A stretch of DNA of 64,000 nucleotides from Chrysogorgia sp. JL179-B06 (GCA_035772405.1 JAYKKM010000472.1:1009501-1073500); one strand, 5' to 3'. Positions 28,019-39,904 are shown, counted from the first letter of the stretch. Notes: a model not told the origin generated them from the sequence alone. Translations and numbers: made by a program.

Positions 28019-28182
28019 GTGGGGAATCAGTGAAGGAAAAGATAACGAGACTTAACAAAGAGTTGTTGTTTCTCTACCAGATTAGAGAGCTCAAACGACA
28101 ACTCTTCCCTAAGAGTAGTGTAGAACGTGAGGAATCACACGAGAAGTTTAAACGCACTGAATTGGGGGAAAAGGATAAATAG
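27985..28182 (+). CDS. Doubtful small coiled-coil ORF (65 aa) at the P1 right end
   Basis: ATG at 27985 opens a charged, helical frame (ESVKEKITRLNKELLFLYQI) containing two copies of K-SSVERxES spaced 36 codons apart, from a 108-bp duplication. It starts inside the palindromic junction. No homologue elsewhere in the window. It could be a real last gene or a by-product of the repeats. Confidence 0.3.
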   Translation: MSARTLKSSVERGESVKEKITRLNKELLFLYQIRELKRQLFPKSSVEREESHEKFKRTELGEKDK

Positions 28183-28247
28183 TCACAACAGAGAGTTGTG
28201 GTTTCTCAGTCATCTTAAATAGCTTAAACGATCGACACAAAAACGAT

Positions 28248-28386
28248 AGAACATGGGGGTACCAACGCACTTTTCCAAACATATATATTCCTAAAAACGG
28301 ACCTGACTTTTGGAAAATCATCAGATTCTGAAAAATGGATCTGACTTTTGGAAAACTGTCCTGGTACCCCCATGTTCTATACTACT
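28248..28386 (-). repeat. P1 right terminal inverted repeat
   Basis: Reverse complement of 8231-8369 with a handful of differences; ends CTATACTACT at 28386, followed by TATTT. Same internal GAACATGGGGGTACCA ... TGGTACCCCCATGTTC palindrome as the left end. Confidence 0.93.
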
Positions 28387-29489
28387 TATTTTTACCCTAT
28401 ATTTTCGTCAAACAAATTGTTTGTTGCTTCATCTCAATAATCTGTTTCAGCCACCTTGTTTATACTTTTCAAGCTATTAATTTTATGTGCTTTTACTTGT
28501 GTAGTTATGCAGAATGGAAGCTATATATATTTACTTACAAAAGACTTTACAAAATATAAATAAATATCATAGCGACCTGTTGTGTGCATAGATTGCAAGT
28601 TGAAAACATAGCAGCCCAATAAATAATCCTTTCACCAATAAAACATGAATAAAAAAGTTGTTTACGAACCTCTGATTTGCTTTAATTGCCCCCGCAGGCT
28701 TTTGGCAGTCCTCCGCCCCGTGCCCTTCTGGCCCAAAAAACGCCTGCGGAGGAGGTAGTAAAAGCACAGTAGTCCAAGCGCACAGGGTATAGTCTCTGGT
28801 AATTACCGCACAAGCTTGCGGGTGGAGGTAATGTCATCTCATGGGCGAGTATTAAAATTTGCATTGGCATTGTTTATTTGTTTTCATCAAATATTCATAC
28901 AGATGGATAGCAAGAAAGGATCTGAGATCAGTGTCAGGGCATGCACCGGATTCAAGCTTAGTCACTAGACTTAACTATCCAAACTTGATTTGTCAGACAC
29001 ATCACAGGCCCGCAACTGACAAACTCGCGTCTCAATGCAAAGCAGAGCATTTAAATACCACTACCAGACTCTAATAATTCTGAGTTTTGCATCATTTTCA
29101 GTCTGCTGTAGCCTAAATTACTGGGATTTTAATGTTTATCACGGTTCAATACAGTGTGTTTGTTTATTAGGCCTTATTAGCTGCGTATAGCAGCACATTG
29201 CACCGTTGTCAAAAGATGTAGTATCATTTGCTCAGCGAAGTCACCATGGTGTAATCTTACGAAAACACGCAAAAATCATACAAAATTTTCATCAATTCCT
29301 TCGTTTCTCGTTTTGTTTTCAACATTGTTTATAGATATACGCACAGATCTATACTCTTTAATTGAACATTTCTCTTTCCTATGGATAATATAATAGTTGG
29401 AATGGGTACATAAATTCCGTATATAATATAATATACGCAAGTCAGCGACTCGTTTGTACAGTGACTAAACTCAATATAGTAATGTATAA
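28387..29489. other. Right flank of P1, no gene; small fold-back near 28.7 kb
   Basis: AT-rich DNA without a supportable gene. A fold-back with GCAGGC / GCCTGC(GGAGG) arms lies at about 28686-28757 in a locally GC-rich patch, likely a short MITE. Confidence 0.45.
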
Positions 29490-29917
29490 ATCAGTATATG
29501 TGCCTCGTCTATTTCTTCAATTTTTGGGATCTTACGATCATGTTTCTCACGCAGTCTTCCAATTCCTTCCCTCTACTAATTTTCCATATTTCTCCAAGAA
29601 AACAGTGCATTCGCATTTCCCTGGCACTTTTTCTTCTTTGAGATGCTTTGAAAAGAAACATGTTATGGCCCTCTTCTGGTGTGTGGTCCACGGCTCTTTC
29701 GGTTGAACTTCCTTTCTTTTACCTATAAGATAACACTTTCTTAGAATCTTTGCCAATTAATTGTTGACGGTTTAGATTATAAATAATAATAAGGTTTATA
29801 TATGCAAGCCACTGGCTCCCTACGGAAATTTGAATATAGGGGTCTGGTTACGAATTATAGCGGCTGCACATGCCTAAAGTCGTAAACCCTGATCTTGTCG
29901 AGTTGATATTCTATCAA
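29490..29917. repeat. Dispersed repeat, copy 2 (direct repeat of 7316-7755)
   Basis: Same orientation and same right limit (TATTCTATCA) as copy 1. Beyond that limit this copy runs straight into LINE sequence, while copy 1 continues into unrelated DNA. A 10-base deletion near 29550 breaks the exon frame. Confidence 0.85.
29509..29756 (-). pseudogene. Exon-like fragment of a transposon-type protein domain (copy 2)
   Basis: Same module as 7339-7575, read from EVQPKEPWTTHQKRAITCFF through VPGKCECTVFLEKYGKL to EGRNWKT, after which the 10-base deletion changes frame. No start or remaining gene visible. Confidence 0.45.
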
Positions 29918-31915
29918 GAAGATCCGCGAATGCAAATCTAAATATTATGAAAACCTAATTCAAGACAATAAGAATCCTTCTGGCGCAATAAGTCGTCACC
30001 AGCCCCTTGTTCGATTGTTTCTGATGGAGTGGAGTACCGAAACAATAAATCAATAGCATCTCTGTTTAATCATTTCTTCACAAATATTGGAGTGACTTTG
30101 GCTAACATAATCAAACAAAAATGCACACCTACTGTATCTTCAGACCTACCATTTCGACTTAATACTTCTTTTAAATTCAACGAAATCGAAGTTCCTTCTG
30201 TTCTCAAACAACTATTAACTCTAAAAACCAACAAATCTAGCGGCCTAGACCATATCAGCGCCCGTCTTCTGAAAGATGCATCGACAGTCATTGCTCCATA
30301 TTTAACCAAAATTTTCAATAAATCTCTCATGTCTGCCACTTTCCCCAAGATCTGGAAAGATGGTAAAGTAACACCTATTTTTAAATCGGGAGATCGCTCA
30401 AATATGTCGAATTACAGACCTATTACTGTTACCAACCTTGAGTAAAATCCTGGAACGTCTTGTTCATACACAGATTTACAATTACTTAACTGAACACAAA
30501 ATCATTTCATCTCAACAGTTTGGCTTTAGACCTAAGCTATCTACCAGTACAGCTTTAGCCTTTTTTACTGACAATATCCTTGAAAATGCTGATAACGGTC
30601 TCGTCACAGCCTCTGTTTTCCTGGATTTTAGCAAGGCCTTCGACACAGTTGACCATAGTATTTTATTGCATAAATTGAAATCTATTGGCTTGGATGATAA
30701 CTCGTTAAGTTGGTTCCAGTCATACCTTACATCTCGTCGACAAATAACAGCAATTAACGACCAGTTCTCCAACTCCTTACCAGTGTCAGTTGGTGTTCCA
30801 CAAGGCAGCATCTTAGGTCCCTTACTATTTATTATTTACATCAATGATATGCCTAGCATAATCAAACACTGCAAAATAATACTATACGCAGATGATACTC
30901 TACTTTATTATTCCTCTAACTCCGCCAAGGACATTGAGAATTACGTTAATGAGGATCTTAACTTAATTTCCCAGTGGCTAGATAATAATCTTCTAACATT
31001 AAACTGTATGAAATCCAAGTTCCTTCTTTTCGGTAGTAACTACCGCCTGAAAGCATTTACTGACATCTCAATTCATATCAACGAACATCAACTTAACCGT
31101 GAGCGAACTTTTAAATATTTAGGAATAACTTTCTCAGAAAATCTCTCCTGGTCTGACCATTTAGACAAAATATCGACAAAAATTAATCAACGTATTGGGC
31201 TGTTAAGAAGAGTTAAAGCGCTGATTCCAACTAAAGCTCGCCTTACTGTATACAATGCTCTCATTCTCCCACTGTTCGATTACGCAGATATTATATGGGG
31301 TGACAAAAATAACTCTTCTCTTATGGACCAATTACAAATTTTCCAGAATAAAGCTGCCAAAACTATTCTAGATTTCTCCCAACTATCTTCCTCAACTGAA
31401 GCCCTCAACAAACTACACTGGCATCCACTTATGTACCGGCGCTATTTACATCGTATAATAACCATTTTCAAGTGTAAAAATAATTTAACAGATTTCGACT
31501 TCGAAATAACAAAAACTAATCATACATATAACACACGACGCAAGGATGACATCTGCCTCAGTAAACCGAAGACAAATTGGGGAAAACAGAAACTTTTTTA
31601 TCATGCTTGTAAAGAATATAATGCTTTGGACCCCATATATTAAATCACTCGAACTGTTAGCTACCTTTAGAAACGAACTCTTTAAGTTACCATGTCCATA
31701 TTAAGATTACAGTTTATCCTTATACTTAACCTTATTTGTAATATAGTCATATTAATCATTTACACATATATTCGTAATCCGTAATTTGGTAATACATGTA
31801 CATATATCCTATATCTTATCTCTTATATTTTATGTTTCTCAGGAACCTTCTGAAAAACACTTTTTGTGACGTTGGTTTTCCTGAATAAATATTATTATCA
31901 ATCAATCAATCAATT
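29918..31915 (+). mobile_element. 5'-truncated non-LTR retrotransposon (LINE, Jockey/CR1-like)
   Basis: The element begins inside its ORF2, directly abutting the dispersed repeat. It ends with AATAAATATTATTATC and a (AATC)n tail at about 31895-31915, followed at once by hAT coding sequence. Endonuclease domain is missing. Its insertion cut the hAT gene. The exact clade is uncertain. Confidence 0.85.
30029..31643 (+). pseudogene. LINE reverse transcriptase, frameshift near 30440
   Basis: The 5' frame (30029-30445) shows the pre-RT and early palm region (LTLKTNKSSGLDHISARLLK, YRPITVT). A frameshift at about 30440 leads to the second frame (30438-31643) with LSKILE-type fingers, QFGFRPKLSTSTAL, VFLDFSKAFDTVDHSIL (motif A Asp), GVPQGSILGPLLFIIYINDM (motif B) and ILYADDTLLYY, an intact YADD active site. 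The thumb and connection region (FKYLGITFSENLSWSDHL) and a C-terminal tail to 31643 follow. One frameshift plus the missing 5' end make it inactive. Confidence 0.88.
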
Positions 31916-31917
31916 TG

Positions 31918-33200
31918 TAAACTCCATTCCTTAGCCATGCTTGCAGCCCAGGCACATCTTTAGCCCTACATCTCAGGAGCTGGACAAGATTTCCTTCTTT
32001 TTCAATGTTTCTGCGAATGGCCATGCCTTGCCGTGCTAGAAACTTCAAGGAAGTTAGCAACTTCATCAACATATTCCGGTTTTCTGCTTGATCTTTGCGT
32101 AATTGGCTGGAAAGCAGAGAAGCTACTGAGCCATGTGTTAATGCCTGATGAGAAAGCAATGCTTGTTGGTGTGTTTGGCTACACTCATGCTCACGAAACT
32201 TTTCTTTTGCCTTCTTCCAATTACTGAAACGATCACAAGAAAAATAACGTTCAGTTTTCTTGCTAAATACTGCTGAGGGTGCTTTTCGGCAGTAGAAACA
32301 GAACACCTTATTCCTTGAGGTGCAAAATGTTATCCAGTCATGTTCCTTGAACCAGTTAGGGGAAAAAGCTCGGGTTTGCTGTCCTTGCCTTCTCTTTGTT
32401 GAGCTAAAGTCAATACCTGGATGGTAGGGACGTGCAAGATCATGTTCACAACACTCAGATGCACAACCTTGCCTAAGTTCACTTTGTTCCGTTGTTTCTA
32501 TCTCAACAGCCTCTTCTGATGGAGGATCAGGAGCAGCGCCGGATTAAGGTTGCGCGGGGCCCCGGCACATTTTCAGCGCGGGGCCTCTCGCCACCCCCTT
32601 ACGAAAAATTCCTTTAGGAAAATTGCATTTCCTATAGGAATTGGGCAAAAATCTAATATGAATAAATTTACAATAGGATTTCCTATAGGAATTCCAATAA
32701 GAAATTTAAAATCCTATAGGAATTCCAATAGGATCATATATAGGATTTGGGCAAAAATCTAATAGGAATTCCTATTTTTGAATTTATATATACGAATTCC
32801 TATTGAAAGGCCGTTTAGACCACCAGCGCGATTTCACCATGAGCGCAAGGAAAAATCAAACTTTGCTAAGAAAAAAGATAGATAGGATTAAATTATCTTC
32901 CTTTTTTCCTCGCTGCCTTAAAAAGTCGCATGCTGACCTTAAAAAGTCCGCACCTACCGCAGCCCACCGCTTATAGGGCGCCGCACTCGTTAGGCGCGTT
33001 TACCGGGCCCGCACTCATCGCGCCCCGCACTTACTTGGGCCCCATGCTTTCTAGAGGAAACGCGTGCAATTAAAATTGCGCAACAAGAAGGTGCGGGGCC
33101 CCAAAAAGCGCGGGGCCCCCGGCATATGCCGCTTCTGCCATAGGGTTAATCTGGCCCTGATCAGGAGTCAGAGTCGCTCTAATTTAAACAAAAAAGGTCA
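31918..33200 (-). pseudogene. hAT (ZMYM1/TTF-type) transposase fragment, split by a MITE and cut by the LINE
   Basis: The minus strand reads, from the right: acidic N-terminal region (SEEAVEIETTEQSEL near 32500), then the TTF-type zinc finger (FSPNWFKEHDWITFC, NKVFCFYCRKAPSA near 32300), REHECSQTHQQALLSHQ, and the start of the hAT core (LKFLARQGMAIRRNIEKEGN, VPGLQAWLRNG). It stops at the LINE tail at 31916; the catalytic and dimerisation domains are absent. A hAT MITE (32534-33159) interrupts the N-terminal region. Confidence 0.78.
32534..33159. mobile_element. Non-autonomous hAT MITE with 8-bp duplication
   Basis: 626 bp from CAGCGCCGGATTAA to TTAATCTGGCCCTG (imperfect inverted ends), with ATCAGGAG on both sides (32526-32533 and 33160-33167). 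An 8-bp duplication and CAG...CTG ends are hAT features. The interior has repeated palindromic TTCCTATAGGAATT units (32620-32810) and GC-rich GCGGGGCCCC motifs near both ends. No coding. Confidence 0.9.
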
Positions 33201-33905
33201 ATGGGATTTTAGGATCGGAATAATAAACAATTATTGGATGAGGCTGAGTATGATATCAAGAATCATCCAGAATGTATTCAGACCGCGGACCCGAGGTCAA
33301 TGTTATCTACATTGAATTAACAAGTGTATGATATATAGCTTCTCAAATGAATTGGCTTAATTTATGCAATTGTTTGATCACATATCCAAACTCCGTCTCA
33401 GCACTGATTTATTTGTTTTTATCTTATGAAATATTAATGAGTTTGAGAATATATAATTAACGACTATTGACTCAACCTACGCAGGCAACTCGGTCTGACT
33501 TAGTACAGACTTAGCACTTACACAGAATCAGAATGAGAGGTATCTGCACTCCCTCGGTATTCTGGGCCCACCTTGGGTCTCTTTACCAAAAATCCGTCTA
33601 ACTACGACTGCATTTGGAAGGAAATACTGGATTACATTGCGATTGTATATTTGCATAACCTTGAATTACCATTTGATGGCTCACTCATAGTACTTCTGGT
33701 CAGCAGTCATTAACTGCTAATACGTTGAGTACTTCGTGAAACGAGTATTGAGCTATCACACGATTTCTCTTTACGATTGTAATCCTGCAGTGATATGGAA
33801 TTTTCAAAATGCCATAGATTGAAGAAGTACAAATATTCAACATATAATCACCCTCACCTTCGGCGTGGAAGGCAGGAGGGCTCAGCCCCCCCCTTTTTTC
33901 CACTT
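33201..33905. other. No recognised gene
   Basis: AT-rich DNA with no domain-bearing frame. The triple AACTTTTACA repeat lies at its right edge (33903-33932). Confidence 0.45.
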
Positions 33906-34205
33906 TTACAAACTTTTACAAACTTTTACAAATGAAACAATAGGTCTAAGGAATTTCCGTTTTGTGAATTTTTGGTAAGCTGTAAAATCGTGGAGATAGC
34001 CCATCACTGCTATATAACCTTCTATATGCAAACTCGCCGATCTTACCAGCTTTTTCAAATCAAGTATCATGTTTAGCTTTCTTTGGATCAGATGGCAGAA
34101 TAGAGTAGGTGTTTCTATCATTAAGCAACAAAAATACTTTCTCGTGACATTGGCATTACCCTTATTTGCTGATAGAACAAGCCTATCTGGATCTTTCTTA
34201 AACAC
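33906..34205 (-). pseudogene. Penelope-like reverse transcriptase remnant (N-terminal part)
   Basis: Blocks LVLSANKGNANVT, IQRKLNMILDLKKLV and FLRPIVSFV occur in the order and spacing of the segment before the RT palm in Penelope-like proteins (pattern ...SADKGNATV...ERK-N--L..L..G....LRPIVS...). The LPKIHKP motif itself is degraded. It is a short remnant, identified by pattern memory only. Confidence 0.45.
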
Positions 34206-35097
34206 GGGTGCTCACATAAAAGGGGAAGCCCCTCCCCCTCGAAACAATGGAGTCATTGAAATTTAAAAAATCAATTCAAACAATGGAGTCTCGAAATAAT
34301 GGAGATTTTATTGTTTTGATTACTTCTCATTTCTCTTTGTTTCCTGACAAATCACAGTAACGGAACTAATTATGATTGGCGCGGTGAGCATCTCACCACC
34401 AAGATATGCAAGAACTCTGTGTTTAAGAGCATTAGCGCTTTGAAAATGTTACTGTCGATATTATAGGAGTCATCAAACTATGTCTGATCTGATAATATAG
34501 TACATTTCCTAAGTGAAACAGGTAGTAAATTCCATAACCTTGCAGCATAAACAGAAAAAGCTGTAGCCCCATAGGTTTTTAAATTATACATCCACTCTTT
34601 AAAAAGTTCGCATTACTAGATGTTGATGTTCTATTAGGAATATAGTGGGTTATGTCAGACATCTAATTCGGCATGAGTCCATGAATAGCTTTGAAGGTCA
34701 ATAACAAGATCTAGTTTGTTTAGGGATATAGTGTAACACTTTGATTACGGCATATTATCGTAAATTTTAACTAAATTGCATTGACATTGTGGCACAAGAT
34801 GTTTGATAAAATGCAGTTTTGTAGCTTGAGCCAGAAGAAATGAAGTTTGTTTGTTAATTGTTTTGGGTTTGTTTGTTAAACGTTGTTCTGAGGCATGGCA
34901 TAGGTTCATAACTTCCATGGAATAGAAAACATGAGAAAGAAAAGGTTTAGTGGCATATATAAATATATATTAAAGATGTCAAATTTTACCTGGCAAAAGG
35001 CGTCCTTTTGCAGTTCAAGGTGCTTCATGAACATCTTTGCTTGTGTCAATGTTTCCTTGGAACTGATGGATAGGAAACGGTCCAAGTTTTCTCCATG
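34206..35097. other. No recognised gene
   Basis: Low-complexity AT-rich sequence. Neither strand has a domain I recognise. Confidence 0.4.
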
Positions 35098-35190
35098 TAA
35101 TAAGGTTTGTGTGGCATAGGTGAAGACATGAAGTTTGATAAGGTTTGTGTGGTTTAATAAGGTTTGTGTGGCATAGGTGAAGACATGTTA
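35098..35190. repeat. Short tandem repeat, TAAGGTTTGTGTGG units
   Basis: Three copies of TAAGGTTTGTGTGG, two of them followed by CATAGGTGAAGACATG. Confidence 0.8.
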
Positions 35191-36018
35191 TGCGAGGCAT
35201 AACAGCATCGAGTATTGCCACGTTAACCTCAGCGGTAAACGATTCGTTAATGTTTTGAAGTAGTTGTATTGTGTTGTTGTAAAAGTTGTAGTGGTAGGAG
35301 TTGCGTTGGTGATGTTCATGTATATGTTGAAAAATGTCGTCGAAGTTTTCGATTGCTTCTGTTTCAATGTAATGTCTCGGTTTGTTGTTGTGGTGTTGGT
35401 TTGAGTGCCAAGGGAATCGAAATCAGGAATCTGTCCATGAGTGTCCAGTCCTTTGTCCACTCGAGCGACGACTTTTGCGGCGTTTTGCATTTGAGTGCAG
35501 CCAAGGATAGAAAAAGGAGTGTTGGCCTGAATTTCATGTGTCTGCTCTGTGCTGCAGTGATACGTCATTTCCCCCCCAAAAAAGCTTGCATAATAGGTGA
35601 ACATCATCACTTGCTGTTTCGTCGTCGGACTTGAGCAGCTTATTAAGGACGTCGTAAATCTCTGATGAAATCTATATGATTTACCAACGTTGGATAGCTG
35701 TTTAACAAGGGCTGAGGAGCTTGCTCTGCCCATAACTAAACTTTCGTTATCTTCAGTTATAGGTAAGAGCGGTGTCGTTCTGCCGTGGTCTATTGCTGCG
35801 GATTTTACAGTGCATGGGTAGCCAACAAACATGGTATCAGGGGCGGATTTAGTATTAGTCAAATAAGTCAGATGACTAAGGTGAAAAATTCTCAAAGAGA
35901 AAAGAAGAGAACTTAAAATTTTCATAAAACAATTATAACATGTTTGCAGGAATATGATTAATGGCCGCGTCGCGGTACGATAGCGATGAACGACCTTCAA
36001 TCCTCGCAAAAGCGGCAA
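35188..36018 (-). other. Doubtful long ORF (276 aa)
   Basis: An open frame without a recognised domain, Thr- and Ser-rich at its C-terminal end (TPTTTTFTTTQYNYF), which is typical of chance frames on repeats. The middle (LPITEDNESLVMGRASSSAL) looks more protein-like, so a decayed exon is possible. The sequence CAGGGGCGGATTTAG at 35838, a common hAT-type MITE start, lies inside it, which argues against a single gene. Confidence 0.2.
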
Positions 36019-36598
36019 AGCTTTCCTTCAAAATATTAATTCTTTTGTATAATTATTTATAACTGCACAACTCGTCAGGCATTCAACCTGGATGCGTTAA
36101 ATTTAGGGCCCGTAATTCCGCTTATCAGGCAAACACAGGCTGAGTGAGAATGATTTTAGAGTATACAGTAGATTGTCAAAGACAGTTCAAGCTTACAAGT
36201 GTGGGTTTACAGCATGCTCCTCCAGCATCAATGGTTAAATACGTCATTGTCGGTCCCTGAATTAACCCAGTCTGCGGGAGAACGCTTAACCCATCAGTTG
36301 GCAATGTGCCCATATACACCCAACAGTACATAGAGTTTTAATCTGTCTAATGATTCTACTTGCCTGTGGTATGGAACTGCCATTTAATGGGTCAACAAAA
36401 CTATCTGCCAGTGACTATTGTTCACCCATTAGTTGGCATTGCACCCTACTTTAGTATTTTACTCTGTCCAGATGACTTTACTCATCAGTGCTAGGGTACT
36501 GTCAGTTAATACTAAACAATACATAAACAATAAACAATATATAAAAATGGGATAAGGTTGTTATTTCCTGTAGGCTAGGCACTAAATAATGTCTCCCT
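36019..36598. other. No recognised gene
   Basis: Nothing supportable; contains repeated CCCATTAGTTGGCA/CCCATCAGTTGGCA motifs (36289, 36426). Confidence 0.35.
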
Positions 36599-38370
36599 GT
36601 TTTCAGGACTGTAGATGTAATGGGCACCTCAACTTTGGATGTTAGTAAAATTGAGAGCTTATGTACAAGCATGAACCCTGAATTTGGGATGTATCCTGGT
36701 GGGTTGTCATCAGTATCAAATAATGAGTCTACTGAATCTTCAGAAACAAGGTGAGATACTGTACTTACACCTACTGTATATATTATGAAAATGCTTAGCA
36801 ATATAGCAAGATTTATTTCAAATGATGAACAATGTTATACAATATTAACTTATGATTATTTATTTCTAAATGAACAGCTCAGATTCAAGTCATTCAACAA
36901 GCTCAGATTCAGAAATGTGGGAAACTGGTGTTGATGTAGGGGATTGGCATTTCAATGACAGTTTTTACACTAAAGATTTCATGGATGTTGGCAATGAGAT
37001 GTAAGTAAATTATGATAAGCAGTTTGTTTTAAAGTAAGGAGGGCAGTATCAGAATCTGATAATCAGATAGTCGAAAGTATTTTGAAAATCTATGGAAGGT
37101 ATATTCAAAAAGCATTCATGTAACAAAAATTGCAAATATGATATATTTGTGTGTTCTATATATTGGTTTTCGGAAGAGCAATTTCTTTCCCACACCAATT
37201 TTATCAAACACATGGTTGTGAGATAGTATTCTGATCAGTATCAATAGTTTTATTTTCTAAATTATATTTACTGTTCTGTCTTCAAGTTGGGGAGAGGCTG
37301 AAGGTGATGAAACCTTAAGTGCATCAGAGGGGGAAGACGAACCAGTGGAACTTGATCGAACAAAGGGAGAAGAAGACATGGATGTGAGTGATTCTGAAGT
37401 AGAAGGTGTGAGCGAAATAGACCTGCATCACGGTCCAGAGACAGGGGATGAATGGACAGAGGTTAAAATCAACCTTGAAGGCAGAGTTCAATGTTGCAGG
37501 AAAACAGAGCAAGATGTTTGTCGACCATGGGCAACGGAGCCGTGCGATTGTTGATGTTGATCTAGTGTTACAATTGTTTGCAAACAATTGCCAAATCCAC
37601 TTGTGTACTGGTCAGTGTGCGGTAGTAAGTTGGAAAGCTGAAGGTGGTGTACTAAAAATCACATGGGGATGCTCCAATGGTCATGCTGGGGTATGGTCAT
37701 CATCAAAGATGCTATGCAAAAAGAAAGAACAGAATGTTTACTCCAGCACCATAATGATAGCTGCAGGAATTTTTATTACCGGTAATAATTATGAAAAGTT
37801 TTCCCTGTTTTGCAAGTTTCTTGGCCTTGCATCTTTGTCGAGGTTGACGTTCATGAGAATCCAGAAGAAGTATATCATCCCTGAGGTTGAGAGATTTTGG
37901 GAAGATATGAAGGTTTCAATATGGAAAACATTTAAGGGAGAAAGCATTGTGCTTTGTGGTGATGGGAGAAATGATTCACCGGCCTTTAGTGCTAAATAGT
38001 GTGTATATGTCCTTATGGAGCAGTTTGTCAGTGTGGTAGACATAGATGTGGTAGATAAAAGAGAAACTGGTGGCGTGTCGACTAATCCTTAAGAAGTTAT
38101 TGGAACGAGTGGTTGGTGAGATTGTTGTGAAAGAAATCGTATCAGATGCATCTACAGCAGTTATTGCATTGGTCAGAAAAATGAAAGGTACAATACCAGG
38201 AATTTATTTTGATAGGGAAGTACTGTATTATAATTTATAGTCATGCAAATGAATAAAGTGTAATCTTTGTTGTCTTTTTTATAGAAAAGTACCCCAATCA
38301 ATTTGGTGACCTCTTCCATGCTCTTGACATTTGGCATAAATCTGTCAAGTTAACAAAGAAACTAGCAAAG
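36599..38370 (+). pseudogene. Kolobok-like transposase pseudogene with introns
   Basis: Exon-like pieces with splice signals: about 36603-36750 (ends ...AAG/GTGAG), 36879-37000 (AG/.../GTAAGT), 37289-38190 and 38285-38369. The first pieces are acidic and Ser-rich. The third carries a frameshift near 37490, then CQIHLCTGQCAVVSW, WGCSNGHAGVWSSS, KFLGLASLSRLTFMRIQKKY and IVLCGDGRNDSPAFSAK (first catalytic Asp). An in-frame TAG follows at 37997-37999, then VVDIDVVDKRETGG and VSDASTAVIALVRKM (second Asp). The last has FGDLFHALDIWHKSVKL. The DGR-DSPG-AKY ... DIWH pattern fits Kolobok-type transposases in my recollection. Confidence 0.6.
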
Positions 38371-38386
38371 GTTACCATACTGTAAC

Positions 38387-38510
38387 TCTCTTATATACAT
38401 ATATACATATATACACACAGTACACACACACACCTGCGTTATGAGCACATCGCGTTATGACACATCGTCATCGCGTTATGAGCATTGGGTTGATACATGT
38501 ATATCGATAA
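38387..38510. repeat. Microsatellite and GCGTTATGAGCA repeats
   Basis: TATATACA/CACACA tract (38390-38431) followed by several copies of CGCGTTATGA(G)CACATCG up to about 38485. Confidence 0.75.
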
Positions 38511-38929
38511 AGGGCCGCGGAAACGTGGAACTTTTGCATGCTTGCATTGATGGTAATTTGCTACCGTTCACTTTTTTCAAGTCTCGAAATATTATACAAC
38601 TTGCTTAAAATGATTGGTAATTACTGCATGGTATCTTGCCTATACACTGTAATAATGCTTCTTTCTTTCAGTTCTCCATGGGTAAGTCTGCTAAAGTACA
38701 TGGGTGTTTACTTGGGGAACTCTAAGATTAAAATAATAAAGATTTAGCCTTAAAATTAAACTTCTCAGTATCAGTTACAAGTCAGTGATATTACATGTAC
38801 ATTTAATACAAAACACATGTAGACTCGTTGTGGCTGACGATTTAATGTTTTTTTTGTTATTTGAAGTTATTGAAAATATTCACTTCATCAAATTGTAAAT
38901 ATTTATATTATTTGCCAAACTGGAATAGC

Positions 38930-39100
38930 CTCCTCCACAGGCAACTATGGCATGGCTTCTTTTTCCTGAGTCAAATAGCTTCCAAGGCTGTACGAGCAAT
39001 GTTTTGGCTGCGATTTCAGGGAAGTATAGGGATGGCCAAAACAGCCTTGGAAGCTATTTGACTCGGGAAAAAGAAGCCACAGAGTTGCCTGCGGATGAGG
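38930..39100. repeat. Fold-back element with about 60-bp arms
   Basis: Arms 38930-38990 and 39042-39100 are near-complementary (CTTCCAAGGCTG / CAGCCTTGGAAG at the inner ends, CCTCCxCAGGCAAC at the outer ends). The spacer has additional pairing (GTTTTGGC / GGCCAAAAC). A MITE or RNA-hairpin source. Confidence 0.85.
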
Positions 39101-39445
39101 CTAAAACTGGAAGAAGTTTGCCTGAAGTCTTGACTCTACGGAGCAAGAGGCAGTGCAGTAAAAACTGAGGGCAAATTTTTCACGTACAGTCCAATCCTCT
39201 TTTGACATTTTCTGAAAGGTTTAGCTTTTTTACAGATGGTCCATACTGCTCTAGTATGGAACACTCATTAACCAATCAGTGATTTGGTAGGACTGTGGAC
39301 CGGGGAGAAATAAGATGCACTGTTCTACTACATGTGTTGCTCAAGGGAGCTTTGACACCCTATATATACTCCAATGGTGTATCCCCCATATTAAAGTAAC
39401 AGTGGTATGTATAATCATAATCATAATAACGTACAGGTATTAGGA

Positions 39446-39571
39446 GCAAAAACCATAACCATTCAGTTATTAAATTCATTTTATCCCTCTGGAGGAAATG
39501 TGTTACGGGGCAAAAACCATAACCATTCAGTCATTAAATTCATTTTATCCCTCTGGAGGAAATGTGTTAAG
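39446..39571. repeat. Two-copy 66-bp tandem repeat
   Basis: GCAAAAACCATAACCATTCA through GGAGGAAATGTGTTA occurs twice in succession, with a single difference in the core; the last GAAATGTGTTAAGAAG part repeats again. Confidence 0.85.
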
Positions 39572-39904
39572 AAGTAGAAATGTGTTAAGAAGATTGTGCA
39601 AACGGCGATCTTTACTAACTTGAGCTGCAGCCTGCAGTGGTATTAATTATTGTCGGACACATCCAGCCTAGTGACCAGCTCAGCTTCAATCCACAGTGTG
39701 AAAGTGGGTATAAGTACTATTGCTATTCTGGACCTAATAAGCAACAGGATGGTACAATTAAGAAGATCCTGGGCTGTGTTGAATTTAATGTAGGCACTTT
39801 TACAGGTGTGCGGGTACTTCTAAGTCATAATTTATGTGTTCTATAATGCAGAAATATAATACTTAAATAGTGATATCTTGAATTCTGTAAAAGTTATATT
39901 TTTA

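Larger units (their letters stand above)
8231..28386 (+). mobile_element. Polinton/Maverick element P1, complete end to end but decayed
   Basis: Both ends begin AGTAGTATAGAACATGGG and carry about 139-bp inverted repeats (8231-8369 and 28248-28386), flanked by TATTT. The element is 20.2 kb, of which about 4.26 kb is an ISL2EU insertion, leaving the usual 15-20 kb Polinton size. It encodes the Polinton hallmarks: protein-primed polymerase B, rve integrase, packaging ATPase, and putative capsid and penton proteins. It adds a VLTF3-like factor, a BRO-N/VRR-NUC protein and small membrane proteins. The left arm is transcribed leftward from about 23.16 kb and the right arm rightward from 23.18 kb. 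The polymerase, VLTF3-like, zinc-finger, fibre, integrase and capsid genes are broken, so it is not autonomous. No adenain-like protease is recognisable. Confidence 0.93.

Noticed and set aside
36502..36801. 99-aa minus-strand frame
   Set aside because: Antisense to the first Kolobok-like exon, with no domain of its own.
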